Source: Chryseobacterium sp. ISL-6
Lineage (GTDB): Bacteria; Bacteroidota; Bacteroidia; Flavobacteriales; Weeksellaceae
Assembly (NCBI RefSeq): GCF_018613715.1
Contig: NZ_JAGGPT010000006.1
Coordinates: 1-64,000, forward strand
Reading direction: 5' to 3'
DNA: 64,000 bases
Part shown: one piece after another, positions 45,924-54,997 of the stretch
How positions within the stretch are numbered: position 1 is the stretch's first letter
Layout: every line of letters starts with the position of its first letter
Notes under the pieces: model-generated
Told to the model about the DNA's origin: nothing
Databases searched by the model: none
What the model saw: the letters and a program-made list of their open reading frames with translations, nothing else
Program-made: the position numbers and the translations under genes

Positions 45924-46643
45924 ATGAAAAGTCTTCCGGAGGAAATTAAAATATTAAAATTAATAAAGGTAAGGTTAGATATTTTAATGGCTAATGGCGA
46001 AACTGCTGTTGAAATCAGATCAAATGAATTATATGACTCAGTAAAGAAAGACCCAGTATTGAATACTTATTTCAAAGATGGGAAAATGTTCAACCAATTC
46101 TTGCGAGAGTATCACAATAACGGAATTATGAAACAGATAATTCCAAATTATAATGTAGATACCTTTAATAAAAACTTTTATCAATGGTATTTCAGCACAG
46201 AACTGAAAAGCAAAAATGAATCTCGAAAATTGGTCGAAACAAAGAAAAGTGATTTAGCTTATTATAAATCCAGCTTAAATATCATTGCAGAAGACGGAAC
46301 AAAACTAAGATCATTACAAGAAAAGAACATATATGAGAATTTGGTTAAGTGTAATTATTTGACAATTTTCTATGATGCACAAATTCAAGGGAGTTACGAA
46401 CGAAAGTATGCTGATTTTAAAATAGTGAACAGGCTAACTCAAAAAACGTTTTATTGGGAACACTTTGGGATGACACATTCGGAAAAATACTTAGAGTCAA
46501 TGACCGAAAAAATTGAATGGTACAGAAATAATGGTTTTAAAACAGTTGAAAATAAGGGAAATGTCATCTACACTTATTACTCGACAGAAAATAAGTTTGA
46601 AAAGGATATTAAGAAGTTTATAGAAATTATTTTACGAAAATAA
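45924..46643 (+). CDS. PD-(D/E)xK nuclease-like protein
   Basis: The frame opens with TTG 45906, but ATG 45924 (MKSLPEEIKILKLI) is likely, giving 239 aa. The C-terminal half has the pattern of a restriction-endonuclease-like fold: RSLQEKNIYENLVKCNYLTI, then YERKYADFKIVNR, FYWEHFGMTHSEKYLESM and KIEWYRNNGF. The Asp of ADFKI and the Glu of YWEHFGM would be catalytic. Similar C-terminal domains occur in helicase-associated and orphan nucleases. The N-terminal half is helical and unknown. Role uncertain; a defence function is possible given the XRE neighbour. Confidence 0.55.
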   Translation: MKSLPEEIKILKLIKVRLDILMANGETAVEIRSNELYDSVKKDPVLNTYFKDGKMFNQFLREYHNNGIMKQIIPNYNVDTFNKNFYQWYFSTELKSKNESRKLVETKKSDLAYYKSSLNIIAEDGTKLRSLQEKNIYENLVKCNYLTIFYDAQIQGSYERKYADFKIVNRLTQKTFYWEHFGMTHSEKYLESMTEKIEWYRNNGFKTVENKGNVIYTYYSTENKFEKDIKKFIEIILRK

Positions 46644-46761
46644 CTTGAGTTAATCTGAATTAGTCAATATTTGATCTGACAGTTGCAATCATTGATAAAT
46701 TTACAATAGTAATAAAATAAGTGAATAGTTTATGATCTTTGTAAATTGCATTCCCAAAAAA

Positions 46762-47601
46762 CTAAGTATACAGTTTCATCTTATAGTATCTCAGTAGATA
46801 ATCATAAATCACCATTTCAAACAATCTCTGATTGGAAACAAACAATCTATTAATATTCATATGAAAAATACTTTGAAAGAAGCTTTGCAACGAGATTTCT
46901 AAAGTTTTGGTTTCATGGTGCTTAATAACATTATGCAATGCTAAATTACTTTCTTCAATATTAGAAATAATATAATTTCTCTCCTCTGAGAATTCTTCTG
47001 ATTGGATAAAATCTAAATATTTTGGTTTAAACTCTCGATATTTTATATCTAATTGAGAATTTAAATTTTTATCCGCATTAAATTCTTGTTTAAAGGCAGC
47101 ATTGAAATCTTTGATCCAATCCAGTTTTTCGTGAACAGACAAGTTTAACTTATTTAAAAGTCCATCAATGTAGAAAAGTGTTACAATAATTTTTTCTTCA
47201 TCGTCGTAATGGAGGCATTGCAAAGTATACTCACTGTTTATTTGAAATAAGGTTTCTGCATTTTCTATGGTGTTCTCTCCATACCTTTCAATTTCCCTAT
47301 TATAAGTATCAATCAGGATATTCGAAATTTCTCCACTGTCTAAATATATTAGTAGGTTTTCATTGATCTTGTTTAAGACAAAATTATAATGCCCAATTTC
47401 ATTTAACTTGAATCTTAGTCTCAAATGTGGTTTCGGATCATGATAACGAATGAAAAACCATTTTGAAATATAACTATTTTCCTGCAAATATTCTATCAAG
47501 GGCTGTAATGCTTCTTCCAAAATAATATCTGAGGTCTTTACTCCTGTATAAATCTTCATATATAACCATTCACTTCCGGGAATAAATTTTCTTTCAATCA
47601 T
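46762..47601 (-). CDS. Lanthipeptide dehydratase, separate elimination domain (SpaB_C type)
   Basis: A 279-aa protein of the 'thiopeptide-type bacteriocin biosynthesis' (SpaB_C) family: WLYMKIYTGVKTSDIILEEA, then WFFIRYHDPKPHLRLRFKL. In class I lanthipeptide LanB enzymes this domain removes glutamate from glutamylated Ser/Thr to make dehydro residues. Here it is a protein of its own, starting 4 bases after the stop of the glutamylation subunit. Split LanB pairs are known from Bacteroidota (pinensin of Chitinophaga). It is the last gene of the leftward operon. Confidence 0.85.
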   Translation of the reverse strand: MIERKFIPGSEWLYMKIYTGVKTSDIILEEALQPLIEYLQENSYISKWFFIRYHDPKPHLRLRFKLNEIGHYNFVLNKINENLLIYLDSGEISNILIDTYNREIERYGENTIENAETLFQINSEYTLQCLHYDDEEKIIVTLFYIDGLLNKLNLSVHEKLDWIKDFNAAFKQEFNADKNLNSQLDIKYREFKPKYLDFIQSEEFSEERNYIISNIEESNLALHNVIKHHETKTLEISLQSFFQSIFHMNINRLFVSNQRLFEMVIYDYLLRYYKMKLYT

Positions 47602-47605
47602 CGCC

Positions 47606-49837
47606 TTAATTTTTGGTCTTTACTTCTTTTTCTTTATTGTACATTGAAAAAATAAATTGATGCATAAAATCACTATTATCATTGTAGATAAATTCCTCAA
47701 TCATGATTGATTTCTTTTTTTTCACAGCATCAATAAATAGTTGAACCAAATCATAGTTCTCAAGATTAATGGTAAGTTTATTATCTAATTGTACCCATTG
47801 TATCCATTGTGGAATTTGCCTTTTATTTCTCCAAATTCTTAATTCTGCCAATATTTGTTCCTTATTATTAATAATGTCATTTTGTGCTAACATTAAAACA
47901 TGCATAATTTCCTTTTCTGAGATTTTCCACCAAGCCTTTGAGAGAATGATATTTTGATATTCAACTCGCGGTAAGAATTGATATAATTTTTTTAAATCTC
48001 CCCAATTAAAATAGAGTCCCGATCTTATGTTTTGTGAATGTAAATCACACAAGAAATGATAGACAGGCAAAGAGTTAGCAGAATAATTATGAGCGTTGGT
48101 TAAATAAGGTTTGACCTCCTTATTTAATTCTTTAGAACGTAATACAATTCTGTTATTTTTTAAAGAAATATATAAGTCATTTGTCGGGATTTGATTTTCC
48201 TTTGGCTGGATAGATTCTCCCAAATATGGTATTTCAAATTGTCGCAATGTTGGCCTTCTAATCACATTTCCAATTCTTGCTTCCGGCAAATGAATGATTT
48301 CTGCTAAAATATAATCAGAATTTAGTTCTTCTTCTTTTTTTGCAATTGTTTTTGAAAGGTTTTGCACTTCCGAACTTTCAGAACAAAACCTTGCCATTAA
48401 ATTAGCCGCGCTGCTTCCTCCATTAACATCAATAAACAGTTTTTCATGGTTTTCTTCCGATATGATTTCTGCCATAAAGGAAATTGTATCGTGTAAATCA
48501 CTCCAGTTTTCATTAAAATCTATAAAATCATCATCCGATAATTCGATTGTATATTGATTCTCCAATGAAGCTTCCTGAAGTTTTTCATTTAAAATCAATT
48601 GGACGGGATCAAACTCAGTTTTTAAAGTAACTTTTTCTTGAGATAAAGGAAGATCTAAATCTTCAAGGTAAGGATGAACGCCTTTTGTAATACTATCCTG
48701 CCTGTAACCAATTCCTAATTCTGTATCCAAAGCATATGTTAGAGAAACTTCATCTGTTTCGAATCGCTCATAAAATGCTTTTTTAAATTTTTCTAAATGA
48801 TTGTCTTTTTGAGATAATGTGATTTTATTCAGAAAGCTGATCGCTTTTTTTAATTCTATTTTCCAATGGGATGGCAAACAAAATTCGGCTTTATTATAAA
48901 GATCAGTTTGGAAAAGGTACTTCTGTTCGTATTCTACATTTAGAGATCTTACTAATTCTTCGATTTCAGTATATTTTGTAGATAAGTTTCCGATTTTTAA
49001 ATCTAAGTCATTCAGCTTACTTTTTATAGAGATTAAAATTTCAGTTTCATTTCTAGCTCCTATTTTATCTAAAACAGAAATGATAATATCTAAAAAATCA
49101 TTACCTGAAACATTAGGTTCCAATTCACTTATCAAAACTTGATTATCAATCAATTCTTCTACAAACTCTTTGGCTTCATTTTTTGCTATTTCATCATCGA
49201 CAAGAATACTTGCAATGTCTTCAATGGTTTTACCTTGTTTTGAAAAATCTAATATTTGTTGTAATTCATTTGAAAATGGAGCCGATGAAATGGTATAATA
49301 TCTTTTTCCATTATTATATTCATATTCCACATACCGGATTTTATTTCCGACTTTATAGATACTGTTGTTGGATGAAAATAAAAGTTGATTTCTTATTTCA
49401 TGTGTTTTTACCAAATTTTGTGATAAGGCTACCAGAAAATGCATGTCAAGTTTTGTATCACGTAATTGGTTAGTTTTTAGGAAATAATTGACAGACGTTG
49501 ATACCTCTTTGTTAAACTTTCCTAAACCAACTCCTGAAAATAAGCCGAAAGGAGTACACCGGTCACTCATTCGGCTATAGTATTTTAAAATGGTGTTTTT
49601 TAGTTTTTGATATTGATTTGGAGATAATTTTTTTGTATTTAACCATTGATTCAGCTCTTCATGCAAATAAGGTGATGCTAAGTAAATAGCTTCTTGAAAG
49701 ATTAAATTACTGCAAATTTCTCTGAGCTCATCATCTGGTAATTCAATCTTCTCTAATTTTTCCCTAAAATTTTTACGTGAAAATAGAGGGGTACGAACTA
49801 TATACTCTTCAAAAAAATGATATGGGAAACGAGACAT
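47606..49837 (-). CDS. Lanthipeptide dehydratase, glutamylation subunit (LanB N-terminal type)
   Basis: A 743-aa protein with class I dehydratase N-terminal domain marks: YHFFEEYIVRTPLFSRKNFR at the start and YYSRMSDRCTPFGLFSGVGL at about 92-111. In the family this part glutamylates Ser/Thr of the precursor using Glu-tRNA. The elimination domain is the next gene (46762-47601); together they total about 1020 aa, the size of a full LanB. The substrate should be the 59-aa precursor at 52600-52779. No LanC cyclase is found in the window. Confidence 0.88.
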   Translation of the reverse strand: MSRFPYHFFEEYIVRTPLFSRKNFREKLEKIELPDDELREICSNLIFQEAIYLASPYLHEELNQWLNTKKLSPNQYQKLKNTILKYYSRMSDRCTPFGLFSGVGLGKFNKEVSTSVNYFLKTNQLRDTKLDMHFLVALSQNLVKTHEIRNQLLFSSNNSIYKVGNKIRYVEYEYNNGKRYYTISSAPFSNELQQILDFSKQGKTIEDIASILVDDEIAKNEAKEFVEELIDNQVLISELEPNVSGNDFLDIIISVLDKIGARNETEILISIKSKLNDLDLKIGNLSTKYTEIEELVRSLNVEYEQKYLFQTDLYNKAEFCLPSHWKIELKKAISFLNKITLSQKDNHLEKFKKAFYERFETDEVSLTYALDTELGIGYRQDSITKGVHPYLEDLDLPLSQEKVTLKTEFDPVQLILNEKLQEASLENQYTIELSDDDFIDFNENWSDLHDTISFMAEIISEENHEKLFIDVNGGSSAANLMARFCSESSEVQNLSKTIAKKEEELNSDYILAEIIHLPEARIGNVIRRPTLRQFEIPYLGESIQPKENQIPTNDLYISLKNNRIVLRSKELNKEVKPYLTNAHNYSANSLPVYHFLCDLHSQNIRSGLYFNWGDLKKLYQFLPRVEYQNIILSKAWWKISEKEIMHVLMLAQNDIINNKEQILAELRIWRNKRQIPQWIQWVQLDNKLTINLENYDLVQLFIDAVKKKKSIMIEEFIYNDNSDFMHQFIFSMYNKEKEVKTKN

Positions 49838-49838
49838 T

Positions 49839-50388
49839 TTATTTTTTTATACTTTCTTTAGGTTGAAAATCCGGGAGTCCTAATTGCCATGCAGCGAAGG
49901 CGAAAATTTCCCCTATTCGGGCATATGCGTGCGCAAGATCAACCCCACTACTTCCATGCCCGCCTTCATAATCTACTTTAAAGAGTATTGGATTATTAGA
50001 AGTATCATTGGCAATGATCTTTGCTGCAAATTTTGCAGGCATCCATGAAACTACGCGGCTATCATTAATTCCGGCTGTAATCAAAATGGCAGGATATTTT
50101 TCTCCTTTTTTAATATGATGGAAAGCGTCCATTTCTAGTAATGCTTTAAACTCATTTAGCTTTGTGACAGTTCCAAATTCCGGAACATTTCCAGGACCAT
50201 TCGGGGTTATTTCATCCAGTTAATAGTGACGGGATCTTTTAAATCTTCCAGGTTTCTATATTCATCAATATCTTAGTTCCGAAATATTCGTCAACAGCAG
50301 ATTTTGAAGGAGCTAAATTTGTTTTTTGAGCATTGATAAAGTTGCAGAAAACAAAATTAATCAAAAGAATAAAATGTTTTTTTCTCAT
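49839..50388 (-). pseudogene. Decayed, internally deleted copy of the prolyl oligopeptidase gene
   Basis: The N-terminal part (ATG 50388; NAQKTNLAPSKSAVDEYFGT) and the C-terminal part (MDAFHHIKKGEKYPAILITA, then INDSRVVSWMPAKFAAK and DYEGGHG) both match the intact gene at 50428-52596. The frame shifts after 'YFGTKIL' and about 500 codons in the middle, including the active-site serine, are gone. It is a tandem duplicate that has collapsed, sitting between the intact peptidase and the dehydratase in the same operon. Confidence 0.85.
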
Positions 50389-50427
50389 ATATTTTAATAA
50401 TATGAATAACATTTATTTACCGGAGTG

Positions 50428-52596
50428 CTACTCTTTTGGCTGATAGTCAGGATGTCCTAATTGCCATAATGCAAACGCAAAAGAATCTGCTAAATTATCA
50501 TATTTCTGTGCAACCGGGATATCTCCTCCATGTCCACCTTCATAATCTACTTTCAGAAGTATTGGATTATCTGATATATTATCTGCCATTAGTTTGGCTG
50601 CAAATTTTGTCGGCATCCATGGCGAAACTCTTGGATCATTAATCCCGGAAGTGATTAATGTTGCAGGGTATTTTTCTCCATTTTTAATATGCTGGTAGGC
50701 ATCCATTTCTAATAATGCTTTGAATTCCGGCTCAATGCTTAAAGAGCCAAATTCTTTTGCGCTATTTAATCCGTTAGGAGTAAACTCCATCCTTGATGCA
50801 TTTACAATGCCTGCATCTATAATACTTACTTTAAATAAATCAGGTCTTTCAGTCATTGCTCTACCAATGGTAATTCCTCCTGCACTTGCTCCCCAAATCG
50901 CAATATTTTCGGGTGACGTATAATTTTCTTTGACTAGATATTCTGCACAAGAGATTAAGTCTTTCCAAGAATTCGGTTTTGTACTTTTGTAACCTCCTTT
51001 ATACCATTCTTCACCTTTTTCACCTCCACCTCTTACATGAGCAACCGCAACAATACCTCCTTGTAAGACCCAAAGCATATAGGTTTTAGCAAAATATGGA
51101 CTATTATTGAATGCATATGCCCCATAAGCATCCATTAATAAAGGATTATGCTTGTTTTTTTGAATATTATTACTGTAAATTAAAGAAAGAGGAATGTCTA
51201 AACCATCATGTGATTTTACTACAATTTCCTCTACAACAATATCTTTAAATTCTGGATATTCAATTACAGGAGCTAAATTTTCTGGTACAAATTTTCCAGT
51301 TAATGAATTATATTTAAACCTAGCTGTCTCATTTTTCCAACCACTACAAATGATCCAAAAATCATTAGACTGTTCATTTTGAGTGGTTACTGAAATATCG
51401 CCAGCTGTAAATGGCAACGTAAGTAAGTTAATTTTTTTATCTCTATATACATATAATTTAGCTTCAACTCCATTTTTGGACGTATTAAAAGCAAAGCCAT
51501 CTTTTATACTATATATATTATTAATTACTTCATTTCGTATATTTTGGACTAAGATTATTGGAGCTTTAAAGTTTGGATTATTTAATGACGTACTATAAAT
51601 TGCATTGGTTCCGTTTTTTTCGGAAATATAAATAATATCATCCTCTTTAATGATAAAATCACTTACTTTATCCTCTTTACTGAACAAAAATTTCCATTGA
51701 TTTTTCTTATCAATATCTTTGACAGACATATAATAAGTATCTTTAAATTTAACGGGTCCAGATATTTGCCCGATTAAATATTTACAGTTTTTTGTAGGTA
51801 ATGATACATTTGGAAAATCTTCAGTCTTTATATTCAAATTTGAATTATTCTTTCTTGACAATAAAATGTTTAGTTTCAGAGGGTCATCATCTATCTTATA
51901 AACTACAGATTGCATATCCTTTAAAAATAAAGGTGAATTAGGATCAATAACAGGGTAATGCAAATAAATAAAACTATTATTATCAGGAAGCCAAGATATG
52001 CCACCACCATCTGACGGCCAACAATGAGTTATCGTATAAGGAAGTACTTTATTTTGTATCAAATCATAAATTATCATTTCAGAAATTTCTTTCCCACTTT
52101 CTGTTAAGGCAATTGCTACCTTAGAACCATCATAATTAGGCTTAATATAATTTATTTGATAATTCTTTTTATTTTCAGGTTTATATTTTTGTGGGTCAAA
52201 AACCTCTTTTTCATCTCCACTAAATTTTTTTTTAAAAAATACCTTCACAGTATTTTCTCCAGGTTTTTGTTTTAAATAAAAATAAAAGTCATTTTCAGTA
52301 ATATTTATATTTGATACCGAAAATGACTTTCTTTTGTCAAATTCTAATCTTTTGTTAATATAATACGCCCTGTTAGGAATGCTGTGCAGAACAGATAAAG
52401 AATACTTTGTTTGATCATTCATCCATTTGATTGTTGAAGGATCTTTTAAATCTTCTAGATTTCTGTACTCATCAACTACTTTAGTATTAAAGTATTCATC
52501 AGTGACCGTTTTAGAAGGTGCAAAATTTGTTTTTTGAGCACTTACCATTCCTAGAAAAACAAAAAATGTATAAAAGATTAAATTTGACCTCTTCAT
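50428..52596 (-). CDS. Secreted prolyl oligopeptidase (S9A), likely leader peptidase
   Basis: A 722-aa protein with signal peptide (LIFYTFFVFLGMVSAQK). A seven-blade-propeller-type N-terminal part and a C-terminal alpha/beta hydrolase domain follow. The nucleophile is S571 (WGASAGG), with the Asp in INDPRVSPW and the His in DYEGGHGGD, plus the S9A motif VRGGGEKGEEWYKGG. It starts 3 bases after the precursor peptide stop, so the two are co-translated. Prolyl oligopeptidases remove leaders of some class III lanthipeptides (FlaP), which makes a maturation role plausible. With a signal peptide it would act in the periplasm. Confidence 0.9.
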   Translation of the reverse strand: MKRSNLIFYTFFVFLGMVSAQKTNFAPSKTVTDEYFNTKVVDEYRNLEDLKDPSTIKWMNDQTKYSLSVLHSIPNRAYYINKRLEFDKRKSFSVSNINITENDFYFYLKQKPGENTVKVFFKKKFSGDEKEVFDPQKYKPENKKNYQINYIKPNYDGSKVAIALTESGKEISEMIIYDLIQNKVLPYTITHCWPSDGGGISWLPDNNSFIYLHYPVIDPNSPLFLKDMQSVVYKIDDDPLKLNILLSRKNNSNLNIKTEDFPNVSLPTKNCKYLIGQISGPVKFKDTYYMSVKDIDKKNQWKFLFSKEDKVSDFIIKEDDIIYISEKNGTNAIYSTSLNNPNFKAPIILVQNIRNEVINNIYSIKDGFAFNTSKNGVEAKLYVYRDKKINLLTLPFTAGDISVTTQNEQSNDFWIICSGWKNETARFKYNSLTGKFVPENLAPVIEYPEFKDIVVEEIVVKSHDGLDIPLSLIYSNNIQKNKHNPLLMDAYGAYAFNNSPYFAKTYMLWVLQGGIVAVAHVRGGGEKGEEWYKGGYKSTKPNSWKDLISCAEYLVKENYTSPENIAIWGASAGGITIGRAMTERPDLFKVSIIDAGIVNASRMEFTPNGLNSAKEFGSLSIEPEFKALLEMDAYQHIKNGEKYPATLITSGINDPRVSPWMPTKFAAKLMADNISDNPILLKVDYEGGHGGDIPVAQKYDNLADSFAFALWQLGHPDYQPKE

Positions 52597-52599
52597 TGT

Positions 52600-52779
52600 T
52601 TAGTCTTTTCTTGAAGTTCCTACAGTTCCAGTATTACCACCATCATTATCAATTATATTTAGCATGGTAGTAATCCTACTACAGTCGTCTCCTCCTCTTA
52701 TTACTTTAGGATTACTAATTCTTACCATTTGTAATTTTTTTAATGATAATTTTTTTTCTGTTTGTTTTTTTTGTTTCAT
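52600..52779 (-). CDS. Lanthipeptide-type precursor peptide (59 aa)
   Basis: A short gene found on the minus strand by eye. The leader reads KKLSLKKLQMVRISNPKVIR and ends in Gly29-Gly30, the 'LsLkKl....is...GG' leader of Bacteroidota natural-product precursors. The core (31-59) begins DDCSRITTMLNIID and ends GNTGTVGTSRKD, with a single Cys33 and seven Ser/Thr. A signal-peptidase-type export signal is absent. It heads the operon precursor - oligopeptidase - dehydratase subunits, which is the main support for its role. One Cys permits at most one thioether ring; the other Ser/Thr could become dehydro residues. Confidence 0.85.
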   Translation of the reverse strand: MKQKKQTEKKLSLKKLQMVRISNPKVIRGGDDCSRITTMLNIIDNDGGNTGTVGTSRKD

Positions 52780-52849
52780 AATTTGCTTTATTTTTTAATT
52801 ACATCTACAAAGAAATAAATAAATGTACTCTCATTCAAAAAATAGATGC

Positions 52850-52867
52850 CGAAATTTATAAATTTCG
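52850..52867. promoter_or_regulatory. Palindromic operator candidate upstream of the precursor
   Basis: CGAAATTTATAAATTTCG is a perfect 18-bp palindrome, 71 bases upstream of the precursor start. The core AATTTATAAATT recurs twice at 54739-54781 in front of the other RiPP locus. It overlaps the region where the leftward promoter is expected (minus-strand TTTG near 52836, and TTTCTTTG). Confidence 0.65.
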
Positions 52868-52914
52868 TGTTATTTAAAATCTAAATAATTAATATTCAGT
52901 ATTTTATGATTTTG

Positions 52915-54627
52915 TCAATTACTGTTTTCTTGAAGCGCTTTTATAAAATAAGAAGGGAGAGTATCTGTCATTTTTTTAAATGCATTTGTAAAAGATTCCG
53001 CATTATTATATCCTGCTTTATCAGCAATAGCAGCTATTGTGAGTTTCTGTAAATTTTTATCTGTTTTTAATTCATTAACTATATATCGAATTCTTAGCTC
53101 ATTAAGATACTGAGAAAAATTTTGCCCTTTCAGCTCATTGACTGATTTTGATAAATAAGCTCTGTTTGTATTAAATTCTTTAGATAGAATGTCCAAATTT
53201 ACTTTCTTGTCTAAGAATCGGTTTTCAATTTCAAATTCTTCCAACTGTAGGTTTAACTGTTTAAGTTTATTATCTGGCAAAATTATTTTTGATTTTTCTT
53301 TTTGAAAATCTAAATTTTCCTTAAGAGGGAGATTTGCTATTTCAGTGACATCTGGATAAATTGAAGATTTTGTTAGTAAATCTGCCTTACTTTGATATAC
53401 TTTAACTTTTCTTCTATTTTTGTCGTAGAGATAAAACAAACAAATGATAATTATTCCTCCTATCCCCAGTATCCAAAATAAGGTATAATTCTTAGAACTT
53501 AAGTCTGAAATTAGAATTTCTTTTTCTTTTAAAAGAAGAGGTGTATCATATTTTTTGTTTATTTCGGCAGTTAAAAAATTATTATTCTTATTTAAAATAC
53601 TATCAATAGACAATAAATGTTCTATATAAAATAATTGTTTTTCCTTATCTCCTGTTTTTTTGTAATGATCAATTAATATAGGATAAGCGTCTCTTAATTC
53701 AGAAGTAACATTTTTAGTTTCAATAATAATAGAATCAACTGTTTGAAGTGTATTTAGAAATGAATCGTCATTGTTATCATATAGTATTTTTCCTATATAG
53801 TATTCACTGATAGCCAGGTTTTGAGGATTATAAGAATTATCTTTTATCAATTTAGATGCCTTTCTTAAGATCTTCAATGCAGATCCATATTTTTTTCTTT
53901 TATAGGCATTTATACCCGAAACTAAAAATAAATTTGCTTGACATTCGCCATCATTCATCTCATAGCTTTTCTTTAGTCCAAGTTCAACATACTTGTCAGA
54001 AGAGTCAATATCATTTGCCTGGCTATAAGTATAAGCTAGTGCATATATACAACTTACATAATCAAGCGACCTTTCAGCATTATTTTTTTCCAAATATTGC
54101 TTGTAATTGAGAAATAATTGAATAGATTGTTGATATTCTTTTAATTCAAGTTTTAACAAACCGATATTAAAATTGAGAATATAATATGTTTTGCTGCTCT
54201 TTTTTGCATAATTTATTGCGGCTAAATTACTGGCCAAAGCTTTTGAATATTCACCTTTCGCATAGTAATAATTTCCTTTGTACATATTGCCATCCGCTAA
54301 ATAATCAGAATTTTGTATTTTTTTTGATACCATCATCATGCTATCCAAATACAATAATGCTGATTCATCATTACTCAATCGGTGTAACATCAAATATCCA
54401 TCAGCAATTTTTTCATCATTTTTATTATTTTTTCCTTTTAAAAGAATTGTATTAGCATAGACTTCTGCTTTAGCTTTATTGATATAAAGATTTTTTTTAA
54501 AGGGTTTTTCTAATTGCTCATAACTTTTATTGTCCAAAGAGTCTGGAATACAAAATCCCTTTATACTTTGTGAAAAATATAAATTCTGGCAAAGAATCAG
54601 TAGATAAAGGAAAAATTTTTTTTGCAT
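52915..54627 (-). CDS. TPR-membrane-AraC regulator (paralogue 2) of the RiPP loci
   Basis: The frame opens at 54654, but ATG 54627 (MQKKFFLYLLILCQNLYFSQ) gives a signal peptide, so the product is 570 aa. Periplasmic TPR-like repeats run from about 40 to 370. A membrane helix follows near 385-405 (FWILGIGGIIIICLFYLYD), then a cytoplasmic AraC helix-turn-helix domain (about 475-565; EFNTNRAYLSKSVNELKGQN, then AGYNNAESFTNAFKKM). It lies between the two peptide loci, and AATTTATAAATT palindromes flank it on both sides. It is the obvious candidate for sensing an external or periplasmic signal and switching both loci. Confidence 0.85.
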   Translation of the reverse strand: MQKKFFLYLLILCQNLYFSQSIKGFCIPDSLDNKSYEQLEKPFKKNLYINKAKAEVYANTILLKGKNNKNDEKIADGYLMLHRLSNDESALLYLDSMMMVSKKIQNSDYLADGNMYKGNYYYAKGEYSKALASNLAAINYAKKSSKTYYILNFNIGLLKLELKEYQQSIQLFLNYKQYLEKNNAERSLDYVSCIYALAYTYSQANDIDSSDKYVELGLKKSYEMNDGECQANLFLVSGINAYKRKKYGSALKILRKASKLIKDNSYNPQNLAISEYYIGKILYDNNDDSFLNTLQTVDSIIIETKNVTSELRDAYPILIDHYKKTGDKEKQLFYIEHLLSIDSILNKNNNFLTAEINKKYDTPLLLKEKEILISDLSSKNYTLFWILGIGGIIIICLFYLYDKNRRKVKVYQSKADLLTKSSIYPDVTEIANLPLKENLDFQKEKSKIILPDNKLKQLNLQLEEFEIENRFLDKKVNLDILSKEFNTNRAYLSKSVNELKGQNFSQYLNELRIRYIVNELKTDKNLQKLTIAAIADKAGYNNAESFTNAFKKMTDTLPSYFIKALQENSN

Positions 54628-54737
54628 TGTGTTTAAAAATGCAAAAATACGCATTTTAAAGTCCCTTCTTATTATTGAAATAAATTATTGATGCAAGTAC
54701 TTGATAATTAATATTTTAAACAGTGTTTGTTTTGTCT

Positions 54738-54783
54738 GAATTTATAAATTTCTTATAGCATTTACCCAAAATTTATAAATTCC
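54738..54783. promoter_or_regulatory. Two AATTTATAAATT operators between the regulator and the GLPGLI operon
   Basis: The palindromic core occurs at 54739-54750 and 54770-54781, 31 bases apart (about three helical turns), within GAATTTATAAATTTC and AAAATTTATAAATTCC. They lie in the divergent intergenic region and match the palindrome at 52850. The rest of the gap (54655-54997) holds the two promoters; I cannot fix their boxes with confidence. Confidence 0.65.
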
Positions 54784-54997
54784 GATATACTTTTCTTGTG
54801 TCATCAAAAAAGCTCTTGCATCTTTGCTTCAGGTAAAAACACAAATATTTATTTTTTTATGTGTACAGTGCAAAATCTAAACAACTAAGTAAATTGAAAG
54901 TTTTTCTAAAAATAGTATTTGTAAAAGTATTAAGAAAATCTAAACTTGATTATATTTAGAAATACAATTAAATAATATAAAAAATAAATTTAAAGAA

